The notes below the pieces were generated by a model. That model was not told the origin of the DNA, searched no databases, and saw nothing but the letters and a program-made list of their open reading frames with translations. Shown here piece by piece: positions 21,301 through 34,946 of a stretch of DNA of 64,000 nt. Within the stretch, counting starts at the first letter, position 1; the number at the start of each line of letters is the position of its first letter. The position numbers were made by a program, and so were the translations under genes. The stretch comes from Evernia prunastri (Eukaryota > Ascomycota > Lecanoromycetes > Lecanorales > Parmeliaceae), in contig NKYR01000005.1 of NCBI GenBank assembly GCA_003184365.1, forward strand, positions 248,001 to 312,000, read 5' to 3'.

Positions 21301-24300
21301 CAATTGCAATCTCGCACACGTCTCTAGCTGAACTTTGCCAACCCGACCCGGGATTCCATTCGAGTACCCAACTATTCATTGACGGTCTTGAGGTCTTTGG
21401 TCATCGACTATTTGGTTTGCCTCCTACAGAGCCAACTTATGTCTGCAATTGGGACTTTGACATTGGATACGTTCGAGGGGAATGTTCAGTGGAATTTCTG
21501 CACTGTCTCTCGATGGCACTCAGGTGTTTCACCTTGTCATTCGATGACGCCGAGAATGCCCTGCCCCCGTTAGATCTACCGGCAATACCCGACGTTACAT
21601 TCCTGCGTGCTCGAGTACGACCCATCCTCGTTGGACTACGGATCGACCAAACGGCATTTCTTGTAAGTACTCAAGAAGTGAAGACCGAATACAACGACCG
21701 GGCCGGCTCACAATTCTCCGATCGTCTGTATATCCTTGTGCCAGATTTGGCTCTGAGTGTAATGGATGCACACGGAGTGCCAGTGAACCGGAGCCGCCAG
21801 AAACATGTCGGAAATACACTTGCCTACATGAAAATGACATTGGAAATGAGAAAAGTCAAGCGTAGCCTGGGCTTCAATGCGGACCGTTGCTCGCAGCGCA
21901 ACCACATTTCGCTGCATGACTCAAGAACACGTCGAGTTCCGTGGCTCGTCCTCGAACAAGCCGAACCTGGTGCTTCGGCAGCTCCCAGTCGACCGACAAA
22001 GTCTAGGCCACCCGCAATGACCTTTCCCTCCATGCCCGAGCCGGTATCAACAGCAGCAGATGCCAAGGCTGATGAGACATCCATTACGTCGCACACAGGC
22101 CGGCCAAAAAAAGCGCTCAGCCGTGGAAGCTCGTTCCTAAGCATAGCCTCGTCAAGGCAAGGCACGGTCACTAGACATGATAGAGGCAACAAAATCTTGC
22201 ATCGCCAGCAAGTTCTAGCAAGAGGCCCGCATCACCAGTTCCAAGGCATGGAGCACCATCCTAAGGTCGAAAGCTGGGCGGGTAAGGACGTCGTTTCAAA
22301 CTCAGCGCAGCGCGAATCCCACATCGACTCTACAGTGACGCCGAATAATTTCGCGCGTTCGGGTCTGGCTTTTACTAGTCCGTACAAAAAGCCATATTTC
22401 CCTCTTCTTATGGTACAGCCAGACGTCAGCGAAGTACCTGCCTCGCCAGAACATTCGCTCTCTGACGCTCTTATGAACGATAGTAATGCGTTGAATTTTC
22501 ACAGACCTCATATTTCGGAACAAGAGACGGAAGAATCCAGTTTAATGATAAACTTGGGCCAAGGCGTTCAGACTTTGTGTACACCTGAAGCACTTTTGGC
22601 TGTGACTCAGTTGCTTGCGCGCTTTCAAACTACCGACGAGATGGCTCTTCTAGACACCTTACAGCTTGACACAATGACGGACGTCTTGAGTGCCGAAGCG
22701 AAACGCACGGAAGGCGCCCAGATCCTTGACGTCAGGATTTTTGTACCTTTCGTGGATGTGGGATTTATTAGCATAAATAACAACAAGCGAAATGATACCA
22801 GACGCAATGAGCGGAATGACGTGATTCTGGAGAACCTCACCATGACCGCAAGATTCTCTAGAAATATCTCCAAAACGACGCTGTCTTCTCCGAGTCCTCA
22901 ATTCTCATTCCACATAATCCTTGACAGGATAGCCTGCTCATCAAGGGAATACCGGAGCAATAACGCACAAGATCAGGCCATCATAAGCCTATCTATTAGG
23001 GACCCCGTGGCTTGGATGTGGCATGGCACAAGCTCAGCTGCTGAATTGCAATTTCAGACTCTTGAGGTGAAGAGCGCAAGCAGCAAATTTGATCAGATTC
23101 CGTCGCTGGTCCAGCAGACGTTAGGCATATCCGACGACTTCGTCCAGCGTTTCAAGAATATTGACAAAGAGCGGAAGTTGCGCCTTCGACTCTTGGTGCT
23201 ATTGCTTACTGTCGAGGGCAAAGATGTTCCAGATCCGCCATTTCTGACTAGGGTTTCATACGTACTGCGTACTGCCTCTCACCGTCTTAGAGCCAGTGAC
23301 TCCTGGAAGATGATGTCTCGTCTTCGCTATATCCATCGGTGTCTGCCGGCTCATTCTCAAGACAAAATTCACGCGCAATGTGTTCATAAATTGGCTTCAT
23401 GTCCGGAGGACGCTGAAAATCGGGTCTCCGCGAGCTTCGATCATTGGCGTACATCGGACCTGACGCATGTACAATCAAGTCTCTTGATGCAAAGAGTTTT
23501 TGGTCAGCTGTTGACTTCACCGGCACGGAATATCCAAAAGCCAGTGCCTACCAAGGCTACTCTTCGGGCAGGAGCTCTCCGAATTCTTGTCGATCCAGGG
23601 CCGAATCAGAACGAAGTGGCCATCGAAGAGCTTACAACCGGTATAGCCTTATGCCAGCCCAATGAATCTCAAGGTGTCTCTTTGCCGTTGCAGCCGTCAA
23701 CTTCGTCAACGTCAACGGTTCAAATACACTGTGCTAAGGTCGCCGTCCGTCTACACTGGGCTTTGTTGGAGCTCGTTCAAGACCTGATTGAAAACATTCG
23801 AGCCACGCAAAGTTCACATCGGAAGGGCACCAGCAGTCTTGAGGCCGCTTCTCTTTCGCCACTTCAAAATTCTTGCTTGCACTTTGCAGTGTCCTCCGAA
23901 GCCAGCATTCTTACAATGGATACCAATCACCTGAAACTCATTTCGATCTGCGAAGGCCTCCGCATTTCTAGCGTCTCTTTGCATGAAGGCGTTCCCTCAA
24001 GATTCTCACTACTAAGCGTACTAGTGTATGCAGACGTAGCGACTGCAGAGATCCATCGTCGCTCCACGAATTTGATTCTATACAAGCTACGACGGCCGAG
24101 AGTCTTTGGCTCTAAAGATGGTCCAAGTGGGAGAACCGCGGGGAAACAGTGGAAACTTAACGGTTCCGGCGAAGATATGTCTGTCTTAATTTTGGCGAAT
24201 CCCTTGGAAGTGATTGAGGTTGCCGACAGCGTTGTGGAACACGAAGTGGCACACATCCACCAATGGCTAAAGTCTCAACAGCTGGCTAACTCTCCTGTCC

Positions 24301-27300
24301 AATCGTCAGTCGCCCACGACGATCATGCCGGCCTTCTTGAAGCCCAGGTCGCTTTGTCCCTTGACTCATATCTCATAAGCCTGGCAGTATTGCCATTTTT
24401 GACCTATGAAGTCCGTGGTAAAGGAGCTCTAGCTTCTTTCACATCAGCGCAGCGTGGAAGATATGACTCTGTTATGGATATCGATCTCAAGGAGCATTCT
24501 CACGTCTTCATATCCCTGGCGAACGATTCCTCGAATGAGCTGTCCACTTTGCACATGCCCCCCATCAACGTTCATCTTGGTATCAGCCTACACCCAAGCC
24601 AGAAGTCGGTAGCAGTGAGTGCTCTGCTTGAGAGCATTGTCTTTGATGCATCGGCTGTGCATGCCATAGTCACTACTATCAATCGACCGGAAATGGTAAG
24701 CCTCGGTGAAAACATCATGGAGGGTGCTTCGTCAGTTCAAGATCGGTACAAGCAAATCTATTGCACGGCAGGATCTCGCAATGAAACGTCGGTATCGGAG
24801 CAAATCCTCTACAAAGCTTATGTTACGTTGTTGAGTCTATCTGTACAAGCCCACACGTCGGACGCTTTGTCTGTTGCGCCCGGGGCTCGACTGCAGTTTA
24901 AGCTGGGCCGTATACAACTGGAAACAACGAACAGAGGTTTGGGCGATGGACCCGTCATGAGGTTTCCTGAAGCGGAAATTCAACTCAAAGGCATACAGCT
25001 GAACCTCTTGCGCTTTGACAAGGACGAAGTACGTGCGTGTGGTGATGTAGCTCTTGGGATAGTCATGAGAAGCACTTCGAAGTCTAATGACCAAGGTGAA
25101 CTCGTCCGTGCCTACCAAATCCAAAGTAGCAATCTACATGTTAATGTCTTTACGGATACAGCTTCTGTTACAGTGGCAATATTCGCTAATCTGCAAGACA
25201 CCCTCAAGACTGTCGATTTATCACATGAAGTCCAAACCCTGAGAGAGTTTGGTCACGCAAGACTGCGCAGGAACGCTGCAAATATTTCTACTGTCCGGAA
25301 AGATGAACATCATGGTAACGCAGGAAGGGCTGCTCTCTTCAATTCGATGTATTCTTTGGAGATGACAGACATTTGTGTCGCGTGGAAGATTGGAAGCTCT
25401 ATGCCCATCTCACCGTCTCGGGAGCCTGAAGATCTTATCCTTTCCTTCGCCAAGATAGACCTTTCCACCAAGAAGGATAACGCAGCTCGCCTGCTCATTC
25501 AGGACTTTCAGCTGCAAATGGTACCTCGTTCGAATCCGTCGACCGTTCGATCCCAGAATTCTGCCCTCCTGCCAGAGGTGGTCTTCAATGTGGCATACGT
25601 ATCTAGAGGACAAGACCGTAGGCTAGCTTTCCAAGCCGCTGGGAAATCTCTGGACCTTCGGCTAACATCGCATTTCATACTGCCGGCGAGCGATCTACGA
25701 CGCTCCATTGCCCTGTCAATTCGCCAACTACGAACAGCGACTTCGGCTTGGAATACATCGGCCACTATGGGTGATGGTCAGAGAAAAGCGTTATTCAGCG
25801 ACAAAAAGCTTGCTTCCCTTCTTGTAGATGCCGATTTTGCAGGCGCTGTGGTATTTGTACAAGGCCGCAGCCTTGCAGACGCCCCTTCATTGGCTGTTGA
25901 TGTCCTTCGAGGTCCGTGGCTTCCACAGCACGGCCGGTACAATCAATTCACCCCGGACAATGCAAATAACAGCAGTACAACCCTGCGAGCGCCAGGGGTC
26001 GCCTTTAAAGTCGAGTATCGAAACGGAGGGCCTGATGACCAATCTCTCAACGCGGAAATGAAGATCGACGCATCTTCAAATATCTTGTATCCGACTGTCG
26101 TGCCTTTAATCATGGAAATGTCTTCAAGTATCAAGGACCTTGTTGGAGACTCTGGCAAACAAGGACAGGCGACGAAGCCGAGCCTACCTCAGCCAAAATT
26201 CCTTGGTGATGAGAGACTCCGCAGGGCAGATCCAGTTGCTGTTCTTGGCAATTGCAAGCTCAACTTGGGTCTTCGCATCTGCAAGCAGGAATTTAGCCTA
26301 AGCTGCCAGCCTATTGCACGTGTTGCAGCGACTGCACGTTTCGAGGATATCTATATCACTGTCAATACCGTCCAGTCAAATGAGCACGGGAGGTTCTTTA
26401 CCATGTCTGCCGCTTTTACTAGGCTACAAGCGTCTGTGCAGCATGTCTATTCACGAGAGTCAACTGGCAATTTCGAAGTCAATTCGATTAGCGTATCCTT
26501 GATGAACAGCAAGCATATTAGCACCGCCAATGGCATTTCTGCGATTCTCAAGATCAGCCCGATGAAAGCACAAGTCAATGCGAAACAGTCGCAGGACTTC
26601 CTGCTGTTCCGAGAAATATGGGTGCCACCAGAGATCCGACGTTCCTCTTCCGCTGCTGCGCCTGTGCCGGCCTCTGACTCCCAGGCCTTCATTGTGCAAC
26701 GCTACCAGCACATCGCTGCAGCGGGTGCCTTCCCTTGGAACGCCACCGTCGCCGTTGCTGAGCTCGACGTTCAGTTGGATTTGGGACAGTCGCTGGGCAA
26801 ATCTGCCTTCAGTATCACCAGCTTCTGGATCTCGTCCAAGAAGACGTCGGACCTGGAGCAGAATTTGTGTCTAGGGCTCAACAAGATGGAAATCAACAGC
26901 ACCGGAAGGATGAGTGGCTTCGTCGATTTGCAAAACTTCAAGGTGCGCACGTCAATACAATGGCCAGTCATAGAAAAAGCCCACAATCAGACGCCCTTGG
27001 TACAAGCCTCTCTGGCCTTTGATGATCTGAGAGTCAAGGCTTCCTTCGACTATCAGGCATTCTTAATCGCATATCTCACCAATTTTGAGTTCCTAATGTA
27101 CAACGTTAGGGACCTTCAGAACGTCGGCCGTGACAGAATAGTCGGCGTGCTCGATAGCGACAGTGTACAGGTGTACTGCACCACCACCAGCGCTTCGCAA
27201 GCCGTTGCTCTATACCAAGCTTTTCAGCGACTATACCAGGAAAAGTTGACAGCGTATGAAACATCTCTCAGGGATATTGAGAAGTTCCTGCGTCGAAAAT

Positions 27301-28169
27301 CTTCCATCAACCCCCTGCCTACGCGTGCTGCCGTAAAAGGGCAAGAGCAGACCAGCGCAGAAACCAACAGATCGCCCATGCGGCTTCAAACAAATGTCGT
27401 GGTGACGCTGAAGTCAGTCAATATTGGGGCCTTCCCCAGCACCTTCGTCGATAGTCAGATTTTTAAATTAGAAGCATTAGATGCTTCAGCTCGTTTTGCG
27501 GTTGTCTTAGAACACGAAAAGATCCATTCCACCCTTGGCATGACTCTCGGGCAAGTTCGCGTCGCACTCGCCAACGTCACTCGCACAAGCGTTCCTAAGA
27601 CATTGGGTGATGTCTCGATGATAGACATTATGGCCTCCGCAACAAATTCTCGCGGTGGTACCATTCTCAAAGTGCCGAAGCTGGTAGCGAGTATGGAGAC
27701 GTGGCAGAATCCTGAATCCACCAACATCGACTACATATTCAAAAGCTCTTTCCAAGGCAAGGTTGATGTGGGTTGGAATTACTCGCGGATCAGCTACATT
27801 CGAGGTATGTGGACGAGTCATACCCGTTCATTGGCACAGCGCCTAGGGAAACCTCTGCCTCAATCCGCTGTTCAAATAACAGGCGGACCCCGGCTCGAAG
27901 GAGAAGATACAAGTTCGAGGCCCGAAGAGGAGAAGATCACAGCAGTTGTCAATGTGCCCCAATCGAAGTACCAGTACATAGCTCTACAGCCACCTATCAT
28001 TGAGACGCCGCAATTGAGAGACATGGGCGAAGCGACGCCACCACTGGAGTGGATCGGACTTCACAGAGAGAGGCTTCCAAATCTGACTCACCAGATAGTC
28101 ATCGTGACACTTTTAGAAGTAGCCAAGGAAGTGGATGACGCATACTCGAAGATTTTGGGCTCTTCGTAG
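18367..28169 (+). CDS. csf1: Csf1-family bridge-like lipid transfer protein
   Basis: Giant protein of about 3,235 residues, the fungal counterpart of animal BLTP1. Members form long hydrophobic channels that move phospholipids between membranes at contact sites. My model has exons 18,367-18,385, 18,429-18,480 and 18,533-28,169. The small exons give an N-terminus MKVDSIADWYARVF and a membrane segment (VFLLWYLVSSVLAILFLFYF, residues about 13-32). Next come the family's conserved IVSYGIRAYTW, GRIFFKG and YHGQNETILIHDG, then ITWRYWLR. These motifs lie upstream of the first ATG of the long exon at 18,684, so that ATG is not the start. The last exon is open for 9.6 kb. The first intron is only 43 nt, so the exact ATG is the least certain part. 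Confidence 0.9.
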
Positions 28170-28839
28170 CCAATGTGAGGGAGAGAGAAAGCATTGATCA
28201 GGAGTCTTGAGTTTGTGATCATCAAAGGAAGTGTTCTTGGCATTTACTAGAGCTCGAGAAGAAGAGTCCTTAGGAATGTGGGCTCCGCTTTATTACTAAA
28301 CAGGTATTTAGATACCCATGCATATAACGCTTTGATGGTACCACAGCTGGACAATCAGCAATGAATAATGTAGAGTGAGTCAGAATCTCCGGGACTAACT
28401 TTCGTTCTCACAATGCCACTATAGACAAGGAGTGATGTGATCACTGGAAATAAATCCTAACGCGCAGTTAAATCTAGTCTCTGACTCCTAACATGACTCT
28501 TTTGCCTGCCAGAATCACCTCGATCCGTCCGAGTCACTACCTAACATTAGCGCACAAATCTCAAGCGAGGGTGGGGCAACTTTTTAGTGCGAGCTTGTTA
28601 ATCAATGATCCCACAGTTAACTTATTTTCTTCAACTTACCTTTCTCCATAAACCTCCTCTCGTCCTCACAACAAAGCACAAAAACACCTATCACCATCTT
28701 TCCGTTCATCCGCTTCCCCGTTGAAGTCTCGATATTGTTCGATAGATTCGGTACCACAGGTCGAGCGAGCCCTCGGTCCTACACAGAGGGGTAATCCCTC
28801 ACACAAAAGCTCAAAGCCGTTCAGAAGAAGTTCGCCAAG
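28170..28839 (+). promoter_or_regulatory. csf1-eEF2 intergenic region and eEF2 promoter
   Basis: 670 bp without a credible gene. The last 200 bp before the eEF2 ATG are pyrimidine-rich (CTTTCTCC and CCTCCTCTCGTCC around 28,640-28,665), common upstream of highly expressed fungal genes. Confidence 0.5.
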
Positions 28840-31777
28840 ATGGTCAAGTAAGTCATCGAAAATACACATCAAAATCACAAGGCAATCAGAATGCTTCCTC
28901 ACAGTGTTGTAAGCTGTTGGACTGTCGCAGCTCTTCAGTGACAGCTCTGATGCGCAAAAGTCCCACAAGAATCCTCTGCCTTGCCATCACCATAGCAGAA
29001 CTTATGGCTAACAGTATGATTTTTATAGCTTTACCGTGGAGGAGGTATGTACAAACATTGGACTTAATGCTGTGGTCGTTTGCAGCATGGCTGAAAGCTC
29101 TCAAGATCCGTGCCCTCATGGACAAGCCGGCCAATATCCGAAACATGTCTGTCATCGCCCATGGTAAGGCTACATATTCTCACCTTTGTATCCGACTTTC
29201 CACTAATCACACATCATTGTAGTTGACCACGGGAAGTCTACCCTCACCGATTCCCTTGTCCAGCGTGCCGGTATTATTTCCGCTGCCAAAGCCGGAGAAC
29301 AGCGTTTTACAGATACCCGCAAGGATGAGCAAGATCGATGCATTACTATCAAGTCAACTGCCATCTCCCTTTACTCCCATATGGCTGATGAGGACGACTT
29401 GAAGGATATCCCTCAAAAGGTCGAGGGGAATGATTTCTTGATCAACTTGATTGATTCCCCCGGACACGTTGATTTCTCGTCTGAAGTTACTGCTGCTCTA
29501 CGTGTTACCGACGGTGCACTTGTTGTGGTCGACTGTGTCGAGGGTGTGTGCGTCCAAACCGAGACTGTGCTTCGACAGGCCCTTGGTGAGCGTATCAAAC
29601 CTGTTTGTATTGTGAACAAGGTCGACCGCGCCCTTCTTGAGCTCCAGGTCTCGAAAGAGGACTTGTACCAATCTTTCTCAAGGACCATCGAGTCCGTCAA
29701 CGTCGTGATCTCCACATACTTCGATAAAGCACTTGGAGATGTCCAGGTTCAGCCGTATCAGGGTACTGTGGCTTTTGGGTCCGGTCTTCACGGATGGGGC
29801 TTCACTGTCCGCCAGTTCGCTGTGAAATATGCCAAGAAATTTGGTGTCGACAAATCTAAGATGATGGAGCGTTTATGGGTATTTATCAGACCCGTAGCTG
29901 TCCTCCTGATTAAGCTAACGGTCACCACAGGGCGACAACTATTTCAATCCAAAAACCAAGAAATGGACCAAAATTGGGGAACACGAAGGCCAACCGCTTG
30001 AGCGCGCCTTCAATCAGTTTATTCTCGACCCAATTTTCAAAATCTTCGGCGCGATCATGAACTTCAAGAAGGACGAGATCCCAACTCTGTTGACGAAGCT
30101 CGAGATCAAGCTGTCTGGTGAAGAGAAGGATTTGGAGGGCAAGCAGCTACTCAAAATCGTCATGCGCAAATTTTTGCCTGCAGCAGACGCTCTGCTGGAG
30201 ATGATGGTCATCCACCTGCCGTCTCCCGTGACTGCGCAGAAGTACCGCGCAGCAACACTCTACGAAGGTCCTCCTGACGATGAGTCGTGTATTGGCATTC
30301 GAGATTGCGATCCCAAGGCCCCACTCATGCTTTATGTTTCCAAGATGGTGCCGACCTCTGACAAGGGTCGTTTCTATGCCTTTGGTCGTGTTTTCGCCGG
30401 TACCGTGAGGTCTGGCTTGAAGGTCCGCATCCAAGGCCCCAACTATACCCCTGGTAAGAAGGAGGACTTGTTCATTAAGGCTATTCAACGCACCATCCTC
30501 ATGATGGGCCGCAACATCGAGCCGATTGAAGATGTACCGGCTGGTAATATTCTTGGATTGGTTGGTGTGGACCAGTTCCTGCTTAAGTCTGGTACTCTCA
30601 CAACTTCGGAAACCGCTCACAACCTCAAAGTCATGAAGTTCTCTGTTTCACCCGTCGTGCAGCGATCCGTTGAAGTGAAGAACGCCAACGATCTGCCGAA
30701 GCTTGTGGAAGGTCTCAAGCGCCTTTCAAAGTCAGACCCTTGCGTCCAGGCCTTCATCAATGAGTCAGGTGAGCACATCGTGGCAGGTGCTGGAGAATTG
30801 CATTTGGAGATTTGTCTCAAAGACTTGGAAGAAGACCATGCTGGTATCCCTCTCCGCGTCTCAGATCCTGTTGTACCCTACCGTGAATCTGTTGGTGGGG
30901 TTTCAAGTATGACTGCTCTGTCGAAGTCGCCAAATAAGCACAACCGTCTTTATGTCACGGCACAGCCTTTGGAGGAAGAGGTCTCCAGAGACATCGAGTC
31001 TGGCAAAATCAGTCCTCGTGACGATATCAAGGCCCGAGCTCGTGTCTTGGCCGATGACCATGGATGGGATGTTACTGATGCGCGAAAGATCTGGTGTTTT
31101 GGTCCTGAGACGACTGGCGCCAACTTGCTCGTTGATCAAACCAAAGCTGTGCAATACCTGAACGAGATCAAGGACTCCGTCGTCTCCGGCTTCCAGTGGG
31201 CGACGAAAGAAGGTCCTGTTGCTGAGGAACCTATGCGCTCGGTCCGTTTCAATATTATGGACGTCACCCTACACGCCGATGCTATCCACCGAGGTGGTGG
31301 GCAGCTAATTCCCACTACCCGTCGCGTGCTGTATGCTGCAGCTCTGCTTGCCGATCCTGGTATCCTTGAACCAATTTATTTGGTTGAAATCCAAGTCCCT
31401 GAGCAGGCAATGGGCGGCATCTATGGTGTGCTTACCCGAAGACGAGGCCACGTCTTCTCAGAAGAGCAGCGACCCGGGACACCTCTTTTCAATGTTAAAG
31501 CCTACTTGCCCGTGAACGAATCTTTCGGCTTCACCGCTGACTTGCGCTCGCACACTGGCGGGCAGGCTTTCCCGCAATCCGTATTCGACCATTGGCAGAT
31601 TTTACCTGGCGGCTCGCCTCTTGACCCATCTACGAAGCCAGGTCAGATTGTGCAGACGATGCGAAAGAGAAAAGGTATCAAGGAAGTTGTACCTGGTGTT
31701 GAGAACGTAAGTCGTTCCGCAGTCCTTATCAGCTGCCTCCTGGCTAACGCATTTGGTAGTACTACGATAAGCTATAG
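28840..31777 (+). CDS. eft2: Translation elongation factor 2 (eEF2)
   Basis: GTPase that drives ribosome translocation. Six exons: 28,840-28,847, 29,029-29,044, 29,106-29,163, 29,223-29,878, 29,931-31,706, 31,760-31,777, giving 843 residues, the normal length. Visible motifs are MVNFTVEE at the start, AHVDHGKST (P-loop), the switch II DSPGHVDFS, NKVD, and the diphthamide loop DAIHRGGGQ with its modifiable His. The C-terminus is VENYYDKL, supplied by the last 18-nt exon. Introns cluster at the 5' end; the first two exons hold only 8 and 16 nt. Intron 4 has a CTAAC branch site just before its acceptor. This is the antiquity-conserved housekeeping gene; gene symbol follows yeast EFT1/EFT2 usage. 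Confidence 0.97.
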
Positions 31778-32313
31778 AGAGCGCGCATCACGGACCATAC
31801 GCCTAGATCAAAATTCAGCTGTGCAAGTGCATGAGCTTGTCCACGGCCACATGAGCACTGACAAGGTTACGAATTTGAGAAAATGATCTATGTCAACAAG
31901 GAGGCGAACTGTGCTCTTAAGTTATCGGACAAGTTGGAAGTTTTCAATTTTTCTTCAAAATTTGGTGCGAGAGTCCAGCTCATGTAGGAACAATGTACAT
32001 AGCTTGGGCTTCAATTGAAAAGTCCGCATCAAGCCTGTGCCCCTGTTAGACCATATAGTATACATGAGATACCTAGCGGGTATAAGTGTCTGTGTTCCTA
32101 CATAAGATGAGATATGCTTCATATGGTTAAAGCGAGCGGTCAAACTATTCTCCGGTTTAAAAATAGTGAAGTGAGGTTGGGTTTGTACAAGCAACACCAC
32201 TTCGAAGTTCGACATCGTGATTATTTATTGCACATTTGCCCACAATCCACTTCCAGAGCTGGCTCACGTGAAGCTATTCCGGTCAAGCTGACAGTTGCTG
32301 TTCATCTCACAAG
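31778..32313 (+). other. Intergenic region between eEF2 and the RBM26/27-like gene
   Basis: 536 bp with no credible coding frame. It holds the eEF2 3' UTR and the promoter of the next gene. Confidence 0.5.
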
Positions 32314-34946
32314 ATGTTGATCGAAGAAGAAGATGCCGCAGAGTTGAAAACATGGGTGGTAAAGAGACTAGAGAACATGTGCGTGAGAATCCTTTACTGA
32401 GAAGTCTTCCGCGCTTGACTTCGATGTCAATTCTCCGGGCCTACGATTTTGCTGACTGCTGCGCTTGTAAAGCTCCGACGCAGATTCCGATGTTCTGGCA
32501 GACTACGTTATAGCTTTGATGCGCGCAGATACTCCGGAATCAGAGCTAAGGCTAAATGCAGTCGAATGCCTTGAGGATTTCCTAAAAGACAGTATGCTCG
32601 GATTCTCAAGAGGTGCAGCATTTGATAGCGTGAGCCTCGAGCTGACCGTGACCGTGTGTTACAACCTAGACACTGCCGCATTCGTCGACGAGATATTCAA
32701 GGCAATCCATACCAAATCCTACTCTCCCAGGAATCATATTCCTCCGAGCGCTTCGTCCAGCAGTCTTACCTTCACGGCTCCCCTAGGACCTGCTGGCGCT
32801 TACGGCTCACTTGGCGCTGGGCGAGGCTTGCACGGGGGGTTTCAAGAGTCAAGGAAGCGTTCCTACAATGACAGACAAGAAGAGGGTCCTGGCATTGACT
32901 CGCATTATTCGCGTGATGAGCGCCAGATCAAGCAGATGCGGAGAGGCGGTAGGGGTGGCAGAGCAGATGCATTCGCACCCAGGAATGGAAGAGGAAGCTT
33001 TCCAGAGTCCTTGTATTCTCAAGCAGGGTCCTCACCGGCACCACTGAACCTTCAGAACATGCCAATGCCGCCACCTTTCGATCCCAATGATCCGCTCGCG
33101 GCATTAATGGCTATGCAAGCTATGGGACTACCGCCGCTTCCTGGCATGCCGCCCCTTGCTCATGCAGGTTCGCCAAACGTTTTGCCCCTGTTCGGGGGGC
33201 AGAATCTATCACCTTCACAAAGACCACAGCGGAGCACTTTCAGGGAGCGATGTAGGGATTACGATGAGAGATTCTATTGCGAGAGGGGGGACGCTTGCCC
33301 CTACGAGCATGGTACAGATCGGCTAGTCGCATCTGGTCAAGACGGCAAGTTTCGAAATTCTGCGAAGTATCCAACGCTAATGTCTCGTAGAATACGACCC
33401 TAAGAACTCGACTATTATGAACCCGCAAGCCACCTCTCCTACCTTGAACGGACATGCTGGGTCCCAGGAAACCCGCGGAAATGGTTACATCCGAGGGAGG
33501 GGGAGAGGAGATCGCGGAGGGTTCATCCAGCGACGTAATAATAATCGAGCGGAGTTTTCTCAAGCCGGGCCCAATCATGACCGATCCATCACTACTATAG
33601 TTGTCGAACAGATTCCAGAAGAGAGATTTGACGAAAAATCTGTTCGAGATTTCTTTTCCGAGTTTGGCAATATTGAGGAGGTCACAATGCAGCCATACAA
33701 GCGCCTTGCTTTAGTTAAGTACGAGGACTACATGGCTGCCAGAAGAGCCTATGAAAGTCCCAAGGTTATATTCGACAACAGATTTGTCAAAGTCTACTGG
33801 TATAAGCCAGGGGGGATACCTACTACATTAACGACTGCCAAATTAACCACAAACTCATCGTTCCTGTCGAAGGAGGAAGAACAACCCTTTGACAGGGAGA
33901 GATTCGAGCGAGACGCGATGGCAGCTCAGAAGAAGCTGGAGGAGAAAAAGCTCCAGATGAAGGACGTGGAAGCGAAAAGGCAGGTGCTGGAAAAGCAGAA
34001 GGAGGAACTGGTTCAGAAGCAAGCCGAAGAGAAGCGGAAACTGCTGGAAAAGTTGGCAGCGAAGGGTGTCGCGCCCAACCGTGATATTCTGACGATTGAT
34101 GAACCGAATGGAACCAGTCCAGTGGACGATGGTAAAGTGAGTGCACATACGAAGGCGTTGCGAGAAAAGGTCGCAGAGTTGGAGGCGGAGGCCAAGAGCC
34201 TGGGCTTGGACTCAGCCCTGAGTGATGCCCCATGCTCGTACAGCAGGGGTCGTGGAAGAGGCAGGGGTCGGGGTTCCTATCGCGGTACGTTATTTTGGAA
34301 TCCACATTCCATCTTCTGAGACAAACAGTATTTACTTCTCTAACACAAGTGCCGAGGCTCAATGTACACTCTCGAAAAGGCAGTACTGACTTTGATCAAT
34401 TAGGCTGGGAAGGCTTCCAGGCAGGCCACGAATCGTCTAGAGGAAGTACTCGGGGTAGGAGTGGTTTTGTGGGCAGAGGCGGTGGAAAATACAATTTGGA
34501 TAACCGCACGAAGAAAGTGGCGGTTACGGGCGACCTCGGCGGAGAGAAAGACGAGGCTCTGAGGCAATATTTGCTCGTAAGTCTTCAGCTTCGGATTTAC
34601 TGGTGGGGAGTTTGTCAATTGATCCGGTGGATTGCAGGGAGTGGGCGAATTTGAGGCTGTCGAAGCTCATCCGGATCGCTCTGATACACAAGTCGTTACA
34701 TTCAAAGACCGACCTACGGCAGAGACGTTCATGTACGGCAAACATGATATCCCATTAGTCGGAAAACTGGATTTTGCGTGGTTCAACGCACCAGGTGTGT
34801 TTAGCCAACCGACGCTGAAGCAGTCGGAGGCCGATGGCGATATAGGAATGAGTGGAACAAGGGTAGATGACCATCATGCTGACAAAGGGACTGCGTTGGC
34901 CAACAACGAAGTCGACTATGACGTAGCAGAAGATGAAGTGTGGTGA
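32314..34946 (+). CDS. RBM26/27-Rmn1 type RNA-binding protein (PWI-like, CCCH, RRM)
   Basis: Five exons, 32,314-32,378, 32,473-33,335, 33,391-34,284, 34,404-34,576 and 34,638-34,946, encode 767 residues. Domains in order: a PWI-like N-terminus (ELKTWVVKRLENISDADSDV, residues about 11-65), created only when the first intron is removed. Then a CCCH zinc finger with spacing C-x8-C-x5-C-x3-H (CRDYDERFYC, then ACPYEH, about 281-300), and an RRM starting TTIVVEQIP (about 376-450). A Lys/Glu-rich coiled coil and RGRGRGRG repeats follow, and a degenerate second RRM lies at the C-terminus. This is the architecture of human RBM26/27 and fission yeast Rmn1, which act with the nuclear exosome adaptor MTREC/PAXT in RNA turnover. 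The function is inferred from the family. Confidence 0.88.
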
